From: JAJPHF01 sp035293805
Lineage (GTDB): Bacteria > Chloroflexota > UBA6077 > JAJPHF01
NCBI GenBank assembly: GCA_035293805.1
Contig: DATGMD010000092.1
Coordinates: forward strand, 1-64,000
Direction: 5' to 3'
Length of the DNA stretch: 64,000 nt
In this document: positions 50,229-58,307 of the stretch, in pieces
How positions within the stretch are numbered: the first letter of the stretch is position 1
Layout of the letters: each line of letters opens with the position of its first letter
Position numbers and translations under genes: made by a program
Notes under the pieces: generated by a model
Databases searched by the model: none
Told to the model about the DNA's origin: nothing
What the model saw: the letters and a program-made list of their open reading frames with translations, nothing else

Positions 50229-50907
50229 CGTTCGCTCCTCTCGACCTGCCCGCGGCGCGCACCGCCCCTGAAGTCCGGACCACCCGCTTGCGGCCGGCGA
50301 GGCGCGCTCCCCCGGCGCTCGCTGTCCCGCAGTATAGGCGCCGCGCCCCGGCCCGTCCACTCGCCGGCGCGGCCCGGGGGCGCCCCACGATTTTGCGGCA
50401 CGGTTTAGCCGAGGAACGGTCAAACGATGCTCCTTGACCGGGTGGTTAAGTGCTAGGCCGGGCGCGGGTCTGCGCGTGCTGGTCGGGCGCGGAAGGTCGC
50501 ATCGTTTGCCCCGTACGATACTCCCCGGCTCTCCTGCCGCGGGCCGGGCCGGCGGGGAGTGCCCCGGGCCGGGCGCGGGCGGCGGGCGGGGGGGAGGCGT
50601 GTACGGCGCAAGATACGCGACCACGTCGCGCCGCGGGCGGGCGCTCTCCGGCGCGCCTCGCGGCCTCTCTACAGATAATGCATTGGCGAAGAGCCGTCGT
50701 CCGGCGCAGCCAGCGGAGCCGGGAATCGGCCGGCAACATGCTGGACGGCACCCGCGCCGATCGCTGCCGCCGGCAGAGGGCGCGCGGCTGGCCGCGCACG
50801 CGGACCGGGGCGGCGCTGGCGCTCCTGCGCGTCGCCTCCGCGGCTCTGCTATGCTCCGGCGGGCGGCGGCCGGCAACCGGGGGCCGCCCCGCACGAGGAG
50901 GAGACTT
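50229..50907. other. Long divergent non-coding region
   Basis: This is about 680 bases between a minus-strand lipoprotein gene and a plus-strand DUF2807 gene. Several open frames exist in the very GC-rich sequence, but none has a ribosome site or recognisable product. Notable are the G/C runs around 50540-50600 and the AT-richer patch near 50395-50455, where a promoter might lie. I see no tRNA or clear RNA structure. Confidence 0.4.
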
Positions 50908-51693
50908 ATGCGCCAGTCCGCCGCGCCGCTCCTGCCGCGCTGCTACCCCCGCGTCCCATCCCGTGGGAAGGTCCTGGCCGTCGTCGTCCTCCTGGCGATG
51001 GCGGCTGGCGGGAGCGCTGGGTGCCGCGCGCTGCCGGCGCGGGACGAGGATCCGACTGGATCGGGCCGAGTTGTTACGGACACGCGCGCCGTTTCGGGCT
51101 TTTCGGCGATCGAGCTGCGGGGCGTCGGCCAGGCGCTCGTCACGCTGGGCGCCGAGGAAGCGCTCAGCGTCGAGGCCGAGGACAACTTGCTCCCGCAGAT
51201 CACCACCACGGTGAGCGGGGACAAGCTCGTCTTGGAGCTACAAGCGGGCCGCCCGACACGGCCGATCGTCTACCGGGTGACGGCGCGGCAGCTAGCGGCC
51301 CTCAGCACGCTCGGCGCCGGCGACGTCGCGGCCAGCGGGCTCGCCGTCCCGCGCCTGCAGACGACCCAGAACGGCGCGGGAAACATCCGGCTGGACGGGC
51401 TGAACACGCAGGAGCTGGAGAGCACGCTCGCGGGTGCGGGCGCGCTCGACGCCAGCGGCACGGCGTCGCGGCTCGTCGTCAGGGTCACGGGCGCCGGGAA
51501 GGTGAACGGGCAGGATCTGGCGGTGGAGGATGCGGAGTTGACGCTTAGCGGCGCGGGCAAAGCCGTCGTGCGCGTGAGCGACACGCTCCAGGCGAAGGTT
51601 GCCGGGACGAGCAGCGTGGAATACCTGGGCAATCCGCGCGTGGAAAGCTCGGTGTCCGGGACCGGGACGGTCCGGCCGTTCAGCGGGGGGTGA
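50908..51693 (+). CDS. DUF2807-like (GIN/auto-transporter-adhesin head) lipoprotein
   Basis: This 261-residue lipoprotein has a long N-terminus, a hydrophobic stretch (VLAVVVLLAMAAGGSAGC) and lipobox Cys39. A DUF2807-like right-handed beta-helix follows. Repeats of about 20 residues such as GVGQALVTLG, GAGDVAASG, GAGNIRLDG, GAGALDASG, GAGKVNGQ, GAGKAVVRV and GTGTVRPFSG mark successive coils. DUF2807 proteins are surface-exposed and of unknown function. GAGGAGGAG precedes the ATG at 50908. It precedes an alpha/beta-hydrolase gene by 66 bases and may share its transcript. Confidence 0.85.
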   Translation: MRQSAAPLLPRCYPRVPSRGKVLAVVVLLAMAAGGSAGCRALPARDEDPTGSGRVVTDTRAVSGFSAIELRGVGQALVTLGAEEALSVEAEDNLLPQITTTVSGDKLVLELQAGRPTRPIVYRVTARQLAALSTLGAGDVAASGLAVPRLQTTQNGAGNIRLDGLNTQELESTLAGAGALDASGTASRLVVRVTGAGKVNGQDLAVEDAELTLSGAGKAVVRVSDTLQAKVAGTSSVEYLGNPRVESSVSGTGTVRPFSGG

Positions 51694-51759
51694 TCCGCGC
51701 CGCTATAATCGACCCACTGGCGCGCGGCCTGCGACCGCATGGGTAGAGGAGGTGGCAGC

Positions 51760-52896
51760 GTGGCGACGACGACGGTAGTAGGGCGCCCCAAGACGCTGGA
51801 GGAGTCGAAGGACTACCTGCGGCGGCGGCTGGCGGCCCGGCTGAACCCGATGATCGTGCAGGACCAGCAGGCCGCAGCCGAGGGCATCGAGCGGCTGGCG
51901 AGCCTGGACCCCGACCACTGGGCGAGCGTGTGGGCGGAGATCGGCGCGCGCTTCGAGGCGCAGGCTCAGGCGGCCGAGGCGCGCGGGGACAAGCGGACCG
52001 CCGACGCCGCCTACTTCCAGGCCTACGCTTTCTACTTCCTGGGCCGCTTCCCCTGCCCGAACACGCCCGCGAAGCGCGCAAATGCCGTGAAGGCCCGCCA
52101 GCTCTACCTGCGGGCCGCGCAGGCGTTCGATCCGCCGCTCACGCGCGTGGCGATCCCGTTCGCCGGCCGCCCCGGCGAGGGCTCCGAGGTGGTCGTCCAC
52201 GTCCGCAAGCCCAAGGGCGTCACGCGGCCGCCCGTGCTGGTGAACTGGGGCGGCGTGGACAGCTTCAAGGAGGAGCGCAACCACGTCGCCGAGCCGTTCC
52301 TGGCGGCGGGCTTCGCCGTGGTGTCGATGGACATGCCGGGCACCGGCGAGTCGCCGCTGCTGGGCTCGGTCGATGCGGAGCGCCAGTACACGCCCGTCTT
52401 CGAGTGGGTGCGGGCGCAGCCCGACCTCGACGGCCAGCGCATCGTCTGCGTCGGCGGCTCGTTTGGCGGCTACTGGGCGAACAAAGTCGCGCACACCCAC
52501 CGCGAGTACCTGGCCGGCGTGTGCGGCTGGGGCGGCGGCGCCCACCTGGTGTTCCAGCCCGACTGGACGGCGAAGTCGCGCTACGCCGACAGCTACCTGA
52601 GCGACCTCACCGAGTCGCGCCGGAACAGCATGGGCATCCAGACTTACGACGACTACGTGGCGTTCGTGCCGCGCCTGTCGCTGCTGGAGCAGGGCCTGGT
52701 CGACGGCCCCTGCGCGCCGCTGCTGCTGGTGAACGGCAAGAACGACACGCAGACGCCGATCGAGGACTTCTACTTCCTGATGGAGCACGGCGACCCGAAG
52801 GCGTGCCGCGTCTTCCCGGGCGGCCACATGGGCAACACGCCCGACACCGTACCGACGATCGTCTGCTGGCTGCGCGCCCGCGTCGACGGCCGCTAG
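51760..52896 (+). CDS. Alpha/beta hydrolase (FrsA/DUF1100-like)
   Basis: This 378-residue hydrolase has an N-terminal helical region of about 120 residues (TLEESKDYLRRRLAARLNPMI) and an alpha/beta-hydrolase domain. Motifs are the oxyanion stretch VLVNWGGVDSFKEE, MPGTGESPLLG, the nucleophile CVGGSFGGYWANK, NGKNDTQTPIED (the acid), and PGGHMGNT (the histidine). The helical cap resembles FrsA/YfbK-like hydrolases. The GTG start follows GAGGAGG; an ATG 21 bases earlier lacks a site. It precedes an amidohydrolase gene by 11 bases, so both are probably one operon, possibly hydrolysing then decarboxylating one substrate. Confidence 0.85.
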   Translation: MATTTVVGRPKTLEESKDYLRRRLAARLNPMIVQDQQAAAEGIERLASLDPDHWASVWAEIGARFEAQAQAAEARGDKRTADAAYFQAYAFYFLGRFPCPNTPAKRANAVKARQLYLRAAQAFDPPLTRVAIPFAGRPGEGSEVVVHVRKPKGVTRPPVLVNWGGVDSFKEERNHVAEPFLAAGFAVVSMDMPGTGESPLLGSVDAERQYTPVFEWVRAQPDLDGQRIVCVGGSFGGYWANKVAHTHREYLAGVCGWGGGAHLVFQPDWTAKSRYADSYLSDLTESRRNSMGIQTYDDYVAFVPRLSLLEQGLVDGPCAPLLLVNGKNDTQTPIEDFYFLMEHGDPKACRVFPGGHMGNTPDTVPTIVCWLRARVDGR

Positions 52897-52907
52897 GAGA
52901 AGGGACC

Positions 52908-53993
52908 ATGAGGCCCATCATCGACGTCGATACACACGTCGCCGAGTCGCCGCAGATGTGGGAGCGCGTCGAGCCCGACATGTACCCGCGCCGACCGGTG
53001 CTGGTGTCGGTGCCGAACGACACGCTCTACGGGCGCAGCAACGCCTTCTGGCTGGTCGACGCCGAGATCTTCCCGAAGCCGGCGGGCAAGGGCAGCTTCA
53101 ACCTGATCACGCCGTCGGCCAACGCGAGCAACGCCGAGCGCTGCACGGTGTCGGTGGGCCGCCGCGAGCTAACCGACCTGGCGGGGCGCATCGCCGACAT
53201 GGACGCGCTCGGCGTGCGCACGCAGGTCGTCTACCCGACGCTGTTCCTGATGTACCTGACCGACGATGCGGCGCTGGAGGCCGCGCTCTGCCGCGCCTAC
53301 AACCGCTACCTGGCCGACGCTTGCGCCGCGACCGATGGCCGCCTGCGTTGGGTCGTGGTGCCGCCGCTGCAATCGCTCGACGCGGCGGCGGCCGAGGTGC
53401 ACTGGGCGAAGGAGCACGGCGCGGTAGGCGTCTTCTTCCGCGGCATGGAGGGCGAGCGCACGCTGGACGATCCGTACTTCTTCCCGATCTACGAGGAGGC
53501 CAGCGCGCTCGACCTGCCGATCTGCATCCACACCGGCGGCGGCTGCCCCGCGATCACGCGGCTGTTCGACGTCGGCCGCAACGGCAGCATGCCGCAGTCG
53601 CGGATGCTGCCGCTCATCGCCTGCCGCGACCTCATTGCCAACGGGATCCCGACGCAGTTCCCGCGGCTGCGCTTCGGCATCATCGAGGCGGGCGCGGCGT
53701 GGCTGCCCTACGTGCTGCACAACCTGAAGCGCTGGTTCCGCGAGGAGAATGGCCGCTCGCCGCAGTTCTTCCGCGACAATCGCTTGTTCGTGGCTTGCGA
53801 GGCCGACGAGGACATCCCGTACCTGATGCAGTACATCGGCGAGGACAACCTGCTCATCGGCTCCGACTACGGCCACAACGACCCATCCGAGGAGCCGCAG
53901 CTCGTGGCCACCATGCGCGCCCGCGGCGACCTGTCCGACGCGCAGCTGGAGCGCATCATGTGCGACAACCCCGCCCGGTTCTACGGGCTGTGA
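52908..53993 (+). CDS. Amidohydrolase-2 family protein (copy 3)
   Basis: This 361-residue amidohydrolase-2 enzyme has IIDVDTHVAESPQMW (an Asp-x-His metal motif) and PICIHTGGGCPAITRLF in the middle. Then come FGIIEAGAAWLPYVLHNL and the terminal motif LIGSDYGHNDPSEEP. Compared with the other copies, YPH is YGH here. The length and layout fit 2,6-dihydroxybenzoate- or ACMSD-like decarboxylases. AGGAGAAGGG precedes the ATG at 52908, 11 bases after the hydrolase stop. The extremely short spacing argues for co-translation and a shared pathway. Confidence 0.87.
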   Translation: MRPIIDVDTHVAESPQMWERVEPDMYPRRPVLVSVPNDTLYGRSNAFWLVDAEIFPKPAGKGSFNLITPSANASNAERCTVSVGRRELTDLAGRIADMDALGVRTQVVYPTLFLMYLTDDAALEAALCRAYNRYLADACAATDGRLRWVVVPPLQSLDAAAAEVHWAKEHGAVGVFFRGMEGERTLDDPYFFPIYEEASALDLPICIHTGGGCPAITRLFDVGRNGSMPQSRMLPLIACRDLIANGIPTQFPRLRFGIIEAGAAWLPYVLHNLKRWFREENGRSPQFFRDNRLFVACEADEDIPYLMQYIGEDNLLIGSDYGHNDPSEEPQLVATMRARGDLSDAQLERIMCDNPARFYGL

Positions 53994-54087
53994 ACGATCG
54001 TGGTGCGCTGCACTTCCAGCCATAGCGCTCTGCGTCGCGCCTGAGATGCGGCAGTGAGTATGGTGAGCGGGAGACGTCGTATTTACA

Positions 54088-54378
54088 ATGTCTACTATGG
54101 AGGGGGTAGAGGTCGAGTGGGACGACGATAATGTTGAGCACCTGGCTCTCCACGGAATCTCTCCCGACGAAGTGGAAGACATGCTCGAAGGGCCGGTCAT
54201 CCGGCGGCGGGGGGGCACTGACGCGCCGGACCGCTTTCGAGTGCTCGGCCGTACCGCTGCGGGCCACTATCTCGCCATCGTAATTCAGCAGAAAGGACGC
54301 GGCGTGATCCGTCCGTTTACCGGTTGGGAGATGCGCCCGCACGAGAGGAATTTGTATGACCGCCAGGTCAAAGACTAG
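54088..54378 (+). CDS. BrnT-like toxin of a type II toxin-antitoxin pair
   Basis: This 96-residue protein has the BrnT-like pattern: an N-terminal VEWDDDNVEHLALHGISPDEVEDML, then a strand with RFRVLGRTAAGHYLAIVIQ, and a C-terminal RPFTGWEMRPHERNLYDRQ, where Arg and Tyr sit at catalytic positions of RNase-type toxins. The starts at 54088 and 54097 are both possible. The 3' end overlaps the next gene by 23 bases. The order is toxin first, as in brnT-brnA. Confidence 0.82.
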   Translation: MSTMEGVEVEWDDDNVEHLALHGISPDEVEDMLEGPVIRRRGGTDAPDRFRVLGRTAAGHYLAIVIQQKGRGVIRPFTGWEMRPHERNLYDRQVKD

Positions 54379-54646
54379 TCCGCGATTGCCTCCCGGGCTC
54401 TCGCCGGCGGAGGAGGCTCGTTGGTGGGACGATCACCATGACTACTGGGACAGCAATGAAGGCGAGGATGAACGCCTCGGCCCGAGTCGTATCGTCCGGA
54501 CCAGGCCAGTCAACATCCGTCTGCCCGTCGACATGATCGAGGCGCTGAAGGACGAGGCCGCCCGACGAGCGCTACCTTATCAGACTCTCCTTCGCGTATG
54601 GCTCAGGGAGCGGCTCGACGCCGAGGCCCGACAGCATAATCGTTAG
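54356..54646 (+). CDS. BrnA/CopG-like antitoxin
   Basis: This 96-residue partner has an N-terminal acidic/aromatic region (EEARWWDDHHDYWDSNEG) that may neutralise the toxin. A ribbon-helix-helix-like DNA-binding end follows: RPVNIRLPVDMIEALKDEAARRALPYQTLLRVWLRERL. This matches the CopG/BrnA antitoxin layout. AGAGGA at 54344-54349 precedes the ATG inside the toxin gene. The RHH domain would autoregulate the pair. It lies nine bases from the convergent SDR gene. Confidence 0.82.
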   Translation: MTARSKTSPRLPPGLSPAEEARWWDDHHDYWDSNEGEDERLGPSRIVRTRPVNIRLPVDMIEALKDEAARRALPYQTLLRVWLRERLDAEARQHNR

Positions 54647-54654
54647 GTCAGCAA

Positions 54655-55431
54655 TTACCAGCAGACGCGGCCGCCGTCGACGACGAGGGTCTGGCCGGTG
54701 ACGAAGGCGCTGGCGTCGGATGCGAAGTAGACGAAGGCGCCCGCGAGGTCGTCGGGCAGCTCGGTGCGCTTGATGGCGCCGTCCTGGCCGCGCTGGTCGA
54801 TCCACTCGCGGCTCGTCATCGACAGCGCGCCGCTGGTCAGCGTCAGGTCGGGCGCCACGGCGTTCACGGTGATGCCGTACTCGCCGACCTCGCGCGCCAG
54901 CGCCCGCGTTAGCCCGATCACGCCGGCCTTCGACGTGACGTAGTGCAGGAACAGCGGCGCGCCCCAGAAGGCGACCACGGACGCCATGTTCACGATGCGC
55001 CCGCCCCCCTGCTCGCGCATCGTCGGGAAGACGGCCTTGCAGCACAGCCACATGCCGCGCAGGTTGACGGCCATCACGGCGTCCCATTCTTGCTCGGTCA
55101 ACTCGTAGAACGGCTTGCGCACGATGCCCGTGAACAGCGCGGCGACGTTCGCCAGCACGTCGATGTGGCCCCAGCGCTCGACGGCCGCCCGCGCCAGCGC
55201 CTCCGCGCCCGCCGTGTGGCTCACGTCGGCGGCGAGCGCGTGCCCCTCGCCGCCCGCCTCGCGCAGGGTGGCGGCGGTGCGCTCGGCCAGGTCGGGTTTC
55301 AGATCGACGGCCAGCACGCGCGCGCCCTCCCGCGCGTAGCGCACGCAGATGGCGCGGCCGATGTCGCCGCCCGCGCCGGTCACGATCGCGACCTTGCCCT
55401 GCAAGTGCCCGCCGCTCTCTGGCTCGCTCAT
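54655..55431 (-). CDS. SDR-family oxidoreductase
   Basis: This 258-residue classical short-chain dehydrogenase has the cofactor motif VAIVTGAGGDIGRAIC, DVSHTAGAE with the cofactor Asp, a NVAALFTG segment in place of the canonical NNAG, NMASVVAFWG (catalytic Ser) and YVTSKAGVIG (Tyr-x-x-x-Lys). It ends ASAFVTGQTLVVDGG, as in FabG-type enzymes. The start at 55431 follows GAGGAGCACG; the frame runs upstream into C-rich repeats that are not coding. It probably acts on a hydroxy- or keto-intermediate. It is convergent with the BrnT/BrnA pair. Confidence 0.9.
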   Translation of the reverse strand: MSEPESGGHLQGKVAIVTGAGGDIGRAICVRYAREGARVLAVDLKPDLAERTAATLREAGGEGHALAADVSHTAGAEALARAAVERWGHIDVLANVAALFTGIVRKPFYELTEQEWDAVMAVNLRGMWLCCKAVFPTMREQGGGRIVNMASVVAFWGAPLFLHYVTSKAGVIGLTRALAREVGEYGITVNAVAPDLTLTSGALSMTSREWIDQRGQDGAIKRTELPDDLAGAFVYFASDASAFVTGQTLVVDGGRVCW

Positions 55432-55444
55432 CGTGCTCCTCGGA

Positions 55445-55499
55445 CCCCTCACCCCCCTAGCCCCCTCTCCCCCCGTAGAGGAAAGGGGGAGAACGCCGG
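55445..55499. repeat. C-rich dispersed intergenic repeat (type 1)
   Basis: CCCCTCACCCCCCTAGCCCC, then CTCTCCCCCC, then GGAAAGGGGGAGAACGCCGG forms a hairpin. A very similar copy lies at 61941-61994, upstream of the CocE gene. In translation it yields the Pro/Leu/Ser string typical of such repeats in Chloroflexi genomes. Confidence 0.6.
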
Positions 55500-55504
55500 A
55501 TGAC

Positions 55505-55542
55505 CTAACCCCCCGGCCCCCTTCCCTCCGAAGGAAGGGGGG
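55505..55542. repeat. C-rich/G-rich dispersed hairpin repeat (type 2)
   Basis: CTAACCCCCCGGCCCCCTTC is followed by GAAGGAAGGGGGG, a strong hairpin. It is related to 37761-37799 and adjoins the type 1 copy. Confidence 0.55.
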
Positions 55543-55698
55543 AGAAGACGAGGACGCTGCGGCCGCCCCCGCCGGAAGCCCCCGCCCCCTATGGGGTGCG
55601 ACGCGGAATACTGCGAGCGTCGCTGGGTTGGGGGAGGGGGTCAACCCCCTCTCACCGCTCAATTCCTGCCTATTCTAGCCCGCCGGGGCACGACCGCT

Positions 55699-56406
55699 TT
55701 ACCGCGCCTGTCGCAGCCGCAGCAGGCTGCTCCGACCCTTGGGCGCTCGCGGTGGCAATTGCTCGCTGCTCAGTAGCTCCAGTCCGGCCTGCTCTGCGAG
55801 TGCCGGGAAATCCCGCGCGTGGGGGCGACCGGGGTCGGCGAGCCAGGCTTCGCCGCCGGGCGCCAGGTGGCGGGCGAGGAAGGCGGCCACGGCGGGGCCG
55901 TTGCGCGCCTCGTAGAGCACGTCGGCGACGAGGATGAGGTCGAAGGGGCCGCAGGGCGGCGGCGCGCGCCAGTCGCCGACGACGAAGGCGAAGCGGTCGG
56001 CGGGCGCGGCCTGCGCGCGGGCGCTGGCGGCGACGATGGCCAGCGCGCGGGGCTCCCAGTCGAAGAACGTCACGCGGGCACCGCGGGAGGCCGCGGCGAA
56101 GCCGCAGGCGCCGAGCCCGCAGCCGAGGTCGAGCGCGTGGGTGCCGTCGAGCGGCGGCCCGGCCAGCAGCTTGGCGACCAGCGCCGCGGCGGCCGGCCAG
56201 ATGGCGCCGAAGTAGGGCAGGCGCTCGTCGCTGCGCGCGAACTCCTCCTGCGTGATGGGGGCCACCAGCGCGTCCAGGTCGCAGGCGGGCACCCACAGGC
56301 CGAAGGCCGCCTCGCCGCCGGCCGGGTTCCCGTCGCTGTCGGGCACGCGGAACTCGCGCCACTCCAGGGGAATCCCGGCGACGACGGGGCGCTCGTTGCG
56401 TCTCAC
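55699..56406 (-). CDS. Class I SAM-dependent methyltransferase (Methyltransf_16-like)
   Basis: This 235-residue Rossmann-fold methyltransferase has an N-terminal segment (LEWREFRVPDSDGNP) and LPYFGAIWPAAAALVAKLL, as in the nicotinamide N-methyltransferase/Methyltransf_16 group. Motif I is ALDLGCGLGACGFAAA, the acidic loop VTFFDWEPRALAI, and motif IV FDLILVADVLYEA. These act on proteins or small molecules. I favour GTG 56406, where similarity begins. An ATG 69 bases upstream (56475) gives a Pro/Arg-rich extension. Confidence 0.82.
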   Translation of the reverse strand: MRRNERPVVAGIPLEWREFRVPDSDGNPAGGEAAFGLWVPACDLDALVAPITQEEFARSDERLPYFGAIWPAAAALVAKLLAGPPLDGTHALDLGCGLGACGFAAASRGARVTFFDWEPRALAIVAASARAQAAPADRFAFVVGDWRAPPPCGPFDLILVADVLYEARNGPAVAAFLARHLAPGGEAWLADPGRPHARDFPALAEQAGLELLSSEQLPPRAPKGRSSLLRLRQAR

Positions 56407-56549
56407 GTCTGGGCCCTGCTTCCCGGGCCGGGTATGCCGTCTCTCGATTGGTCGCGGGGGGCGTCCTACGGGCATTAGCGCAGGCCCGCGGTACCGCGTG
56501 GGGCCGCGCTCTTCGTTGCTGCCGCCGGTTGTGGCGCGCAGTGTCGCAC

Positions 56550-56582
56550 GCCGGGCGGCAGGGGACGAGCCCCTGCCCTACG
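56550..56582. repeat. Hairpin repeat, copy 1 of a local pair
   Basis: GGCAGGGG and CCCCTGCC form an 8-pair stem with loop ACGAG. A copy at 56620-56652 matches 31 of 33 positions. Confidence 0.6.
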
Positions 56583-56619
56583 CCGGCCGGTAGCTACGAC
56601 CCGGCGGGTCGCTGCCCCG

Positions 56620-56652
56620 GCCGGGCGGCAGGGGGCGAGCCCCTGGCCTACG
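56620..56652. repeat. Hairpin repeat, copy 2 of a local pair
   Basis: This is the same element as at 56550 with two substitutions. It lies just past the amidase stop and may act as its transcript end. Confidence 0.6.
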
Positions 56653-56667
56653 ACACCCCGAATGTTG

Positions 56668-58080
56668 CTACAGCGGCGGGTGCTGCCGGTGCCAGGACGT
56701 GGCGCCTTCGTAGGCGGCGGCGATGCGCAGGATGGTCGCCTCGTCCCAGGCGCGTCCTGCGATCTGCAGGCCGATCGGCAGGCCGTTTGCCGCGAAGCCG
56801 CACGGCACGGACACGGCCGGCGTGCCGGTCAGGTCGAACGGCACGGTCAGCCCCACCCAGAGGTGGGACGTATTGGGCACCGGCTTGCCGGCGACCTCGG
56901 TGAACGGCTGGCCGATTGGGTGGGCCACCGTGCGCGTGGTCGGCGTGACGAGCGCGTCCACCCGCGTGAACACCCCCTCTAGCTCCTGGCGCAGGGCGGT
57001 GCGCAGCCGCTGGGCACGCAGGTAGTCGGTCGCCAGCACCAGCGTGCCCAGCTCCACCTGCACCCGCACGTCGCCGTAGTCGTCGGGCCGCGTGCGCAGC
57101 AGCTCCTCCTGGAACGACGCGGCCTCGGGCCGGCTGATCACCGGGAAGAGGGCCGGCGCCCACGCCGCGCGCTCGAACGTCACGTCCTCGACGCTGGCGC
57201 CCAGGTCGCGCAGCACGCCGATGGCCGTCTCCACGCTCGCTGCCACCTCGGCGTCGAGCTGGTCGAAGAAGTACGGGCGCGGCACGCCCAACCGCAGGCC
57301 GCGCAGCCCGCGCCCCAGGTCGGCCGTGAAGTCGGGCACCGGCACGTCGGCCGAGCACTGGTCGGCGGGGTCGTAGCCGGCGATGGCTTGCAGCACCAGC
57401 GCGCCGTCCTCGACCGTGCGGGTGAGGGGGCCGGCGTGGTCGAGGCTCCACGAGAGCGGCACGATGCCGCGGATGCTCACTCGCCCGTAGGTCGGCTTGA
57501 TGCCGACGAGGCCGCAGTAGGCCGCCGGCTCGCGGATGGAGCCGGCCGTGTCGGTGCCGGTGGCGGCGAAGCAGCAGCCCGCGGCCACCGCCGCCGCCGA
57601 GCCGCCGCTAGAGCCGCCGGGGATGCAGTCGAGCCGCCAGGGGTTGTGGGTCGGGCCGTAGTGCGGGTTGGTGGTCGAGCCGCCGATGGCCAGCTCGTGC
57701 ATGTTCGTCTTGCCGGTGATGACCGCGCCCGCCGCGCGCAGCTTCGCGACGACCGTGCCATCCTCCGGCGGCACGAAGTCGGCGAGTAGCTTCGAGCCAG
57801 CGGCCGTGGTCACGCCCCGCGTCCAGTAGTTGTCTTTCAGCGCGACAGGGATGCCGTGGAGGGGGCCGCGGTAGCGCCCGGCGGCGATCTCCCGCTCGGC
57901 GGCCCGCGCCTCGGCTCGCGCCGCCTCGAACGTGGGGCGCACGTAGGCGTTCAGCCGCGGCTCGACGGCCGCCGTGCGCGCCTCCATCGCGTCGAGCAGC
58001 GCGACGGGCGAGAGCGTCCGTTCGCGCAAGCGGTCGGCCGCCTCGCGCAGCGTGAGGTAGATCAGCTCGTCGGCGCTCAC
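56668..58080 (-). CDS. Amidase-signature amidase (GatA/AtzE-like)
   Basis: This 470-residue amidase has the Ser-cisSer-Lys triad: Lys in PVALKDNYWT, the cis-Ser in PGGSSGGSAAAVAAG, and the nucleophile Ser in GTDTAGSIREPAAYCG. It belongs to the family of GatA, AtzE and other amide hydrolases. The start is a GTG that overlaps the stop of the small upstream gene by four bases (GTGA). It is co-directional and coupled with that gene and with a binding lipoprotein. The nearby AtzG-like protein suggests an AtzE-like amidohydrolase complex. The physiological amide is unknown. Confidence 0.9.
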   Translation of the reverse strand: MSADELIYLTLREAADRLRERTLSPVALLDAMEARTAAVEPRLNAYVRPTFEAARAEARAAEREIAAGRYRGPLHGIPVALKDNYWTRGVTTAAGSKLLADFVPPEDGTVVAKLRAAGAVITGKTNMHELAIGGSTTNPHYGPTHNPWRLDCIPGGSSGGSAAAVAAGCCFAATGTDTAGSIREPAAYCGLVGIKPTYGRVSIRGIVPLSWSLDHAGPLTRTVEDGALVLQAIAGYDPADQCSADVPVPDFTADLGRGLRGLRLGVPRPYFFDQLDAEVAASVETAIGVLRDLGASVEDVTFERAAWAPALFPVISRPEAASFQEELLRTRPDDYGDVRVQVELGTLVLATDYLRAQRLRTALRQELEGVFTRVDALVTPTTRTVAHPIGQPFTEVAGKPVPNTSHLWVGLTVPFDLTGTPAVSVPCGFAANGLPIGLQIAGRAWDEATILRIAAAYEGATSWHRQHPPL

Positions 58081-58295
58081 GACTGCTCCCCTTTCGGCAC
58101 GCGGTAGGCGGTGGCCGGCTGGAGGTCGTCGTAGCCGGCCGGGCGCAGCGCGCGGATGGTGGCGAGCGGTCCGGTGAGCAGCGGCGCGAGCGCGGCGGCG
58201 CGCTCAGCCGATAGTGGCAGCTCGGCGTAGGCGGCGAGCTGCGCCAGCGCCTCGGGGCTAACGCTGAGCGGAACGTCAGGTTGGGACCAGGTCAT
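58077..58295 (-). CDS. AtzG/GatC-like small amidase subunit
   Basis: This 72-residue helical protein reads SPEALAQLAAYAELPLSAERAAALAPLL, then LATIRALRPAGYDDLQPATAYRV. It resembles AtzG (DUF4089) and GatC-like small subunits that brace their amidase partner. The stop overlaps the amidase GTG (GTGA), typical of an obligate partnership. GGGAG precedes the ATG. It sits 12 bases after the lipoprotein gene. Confidence 0.72.
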   Translation of the reverse strand: MTWSQPDVPLSVSPEALAQLAAYAELPLSAERAAALAPLLTGPLATIRALRPAGYDDLQPATAYRVPKGEQS

Positions 58296-58307
58296 GCTCG
58301 GCTCCCT

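Noticed and set aside
50229..50894. N-terminal extension of the lipoprotein at 48981 by about 220 residues
   Set aside because: The extension lacks any motif and would bury the lipoprotein signal; GAGAGGAG and the lipobox support the start at 50228.
51930..52907. Long N-terminal extension of the amidohydrolase at 52908
   Set aside because: It overlaps the alpha/beta-hydrolase gene in another frame; AGGAGAAGGG and the family start support 52908.
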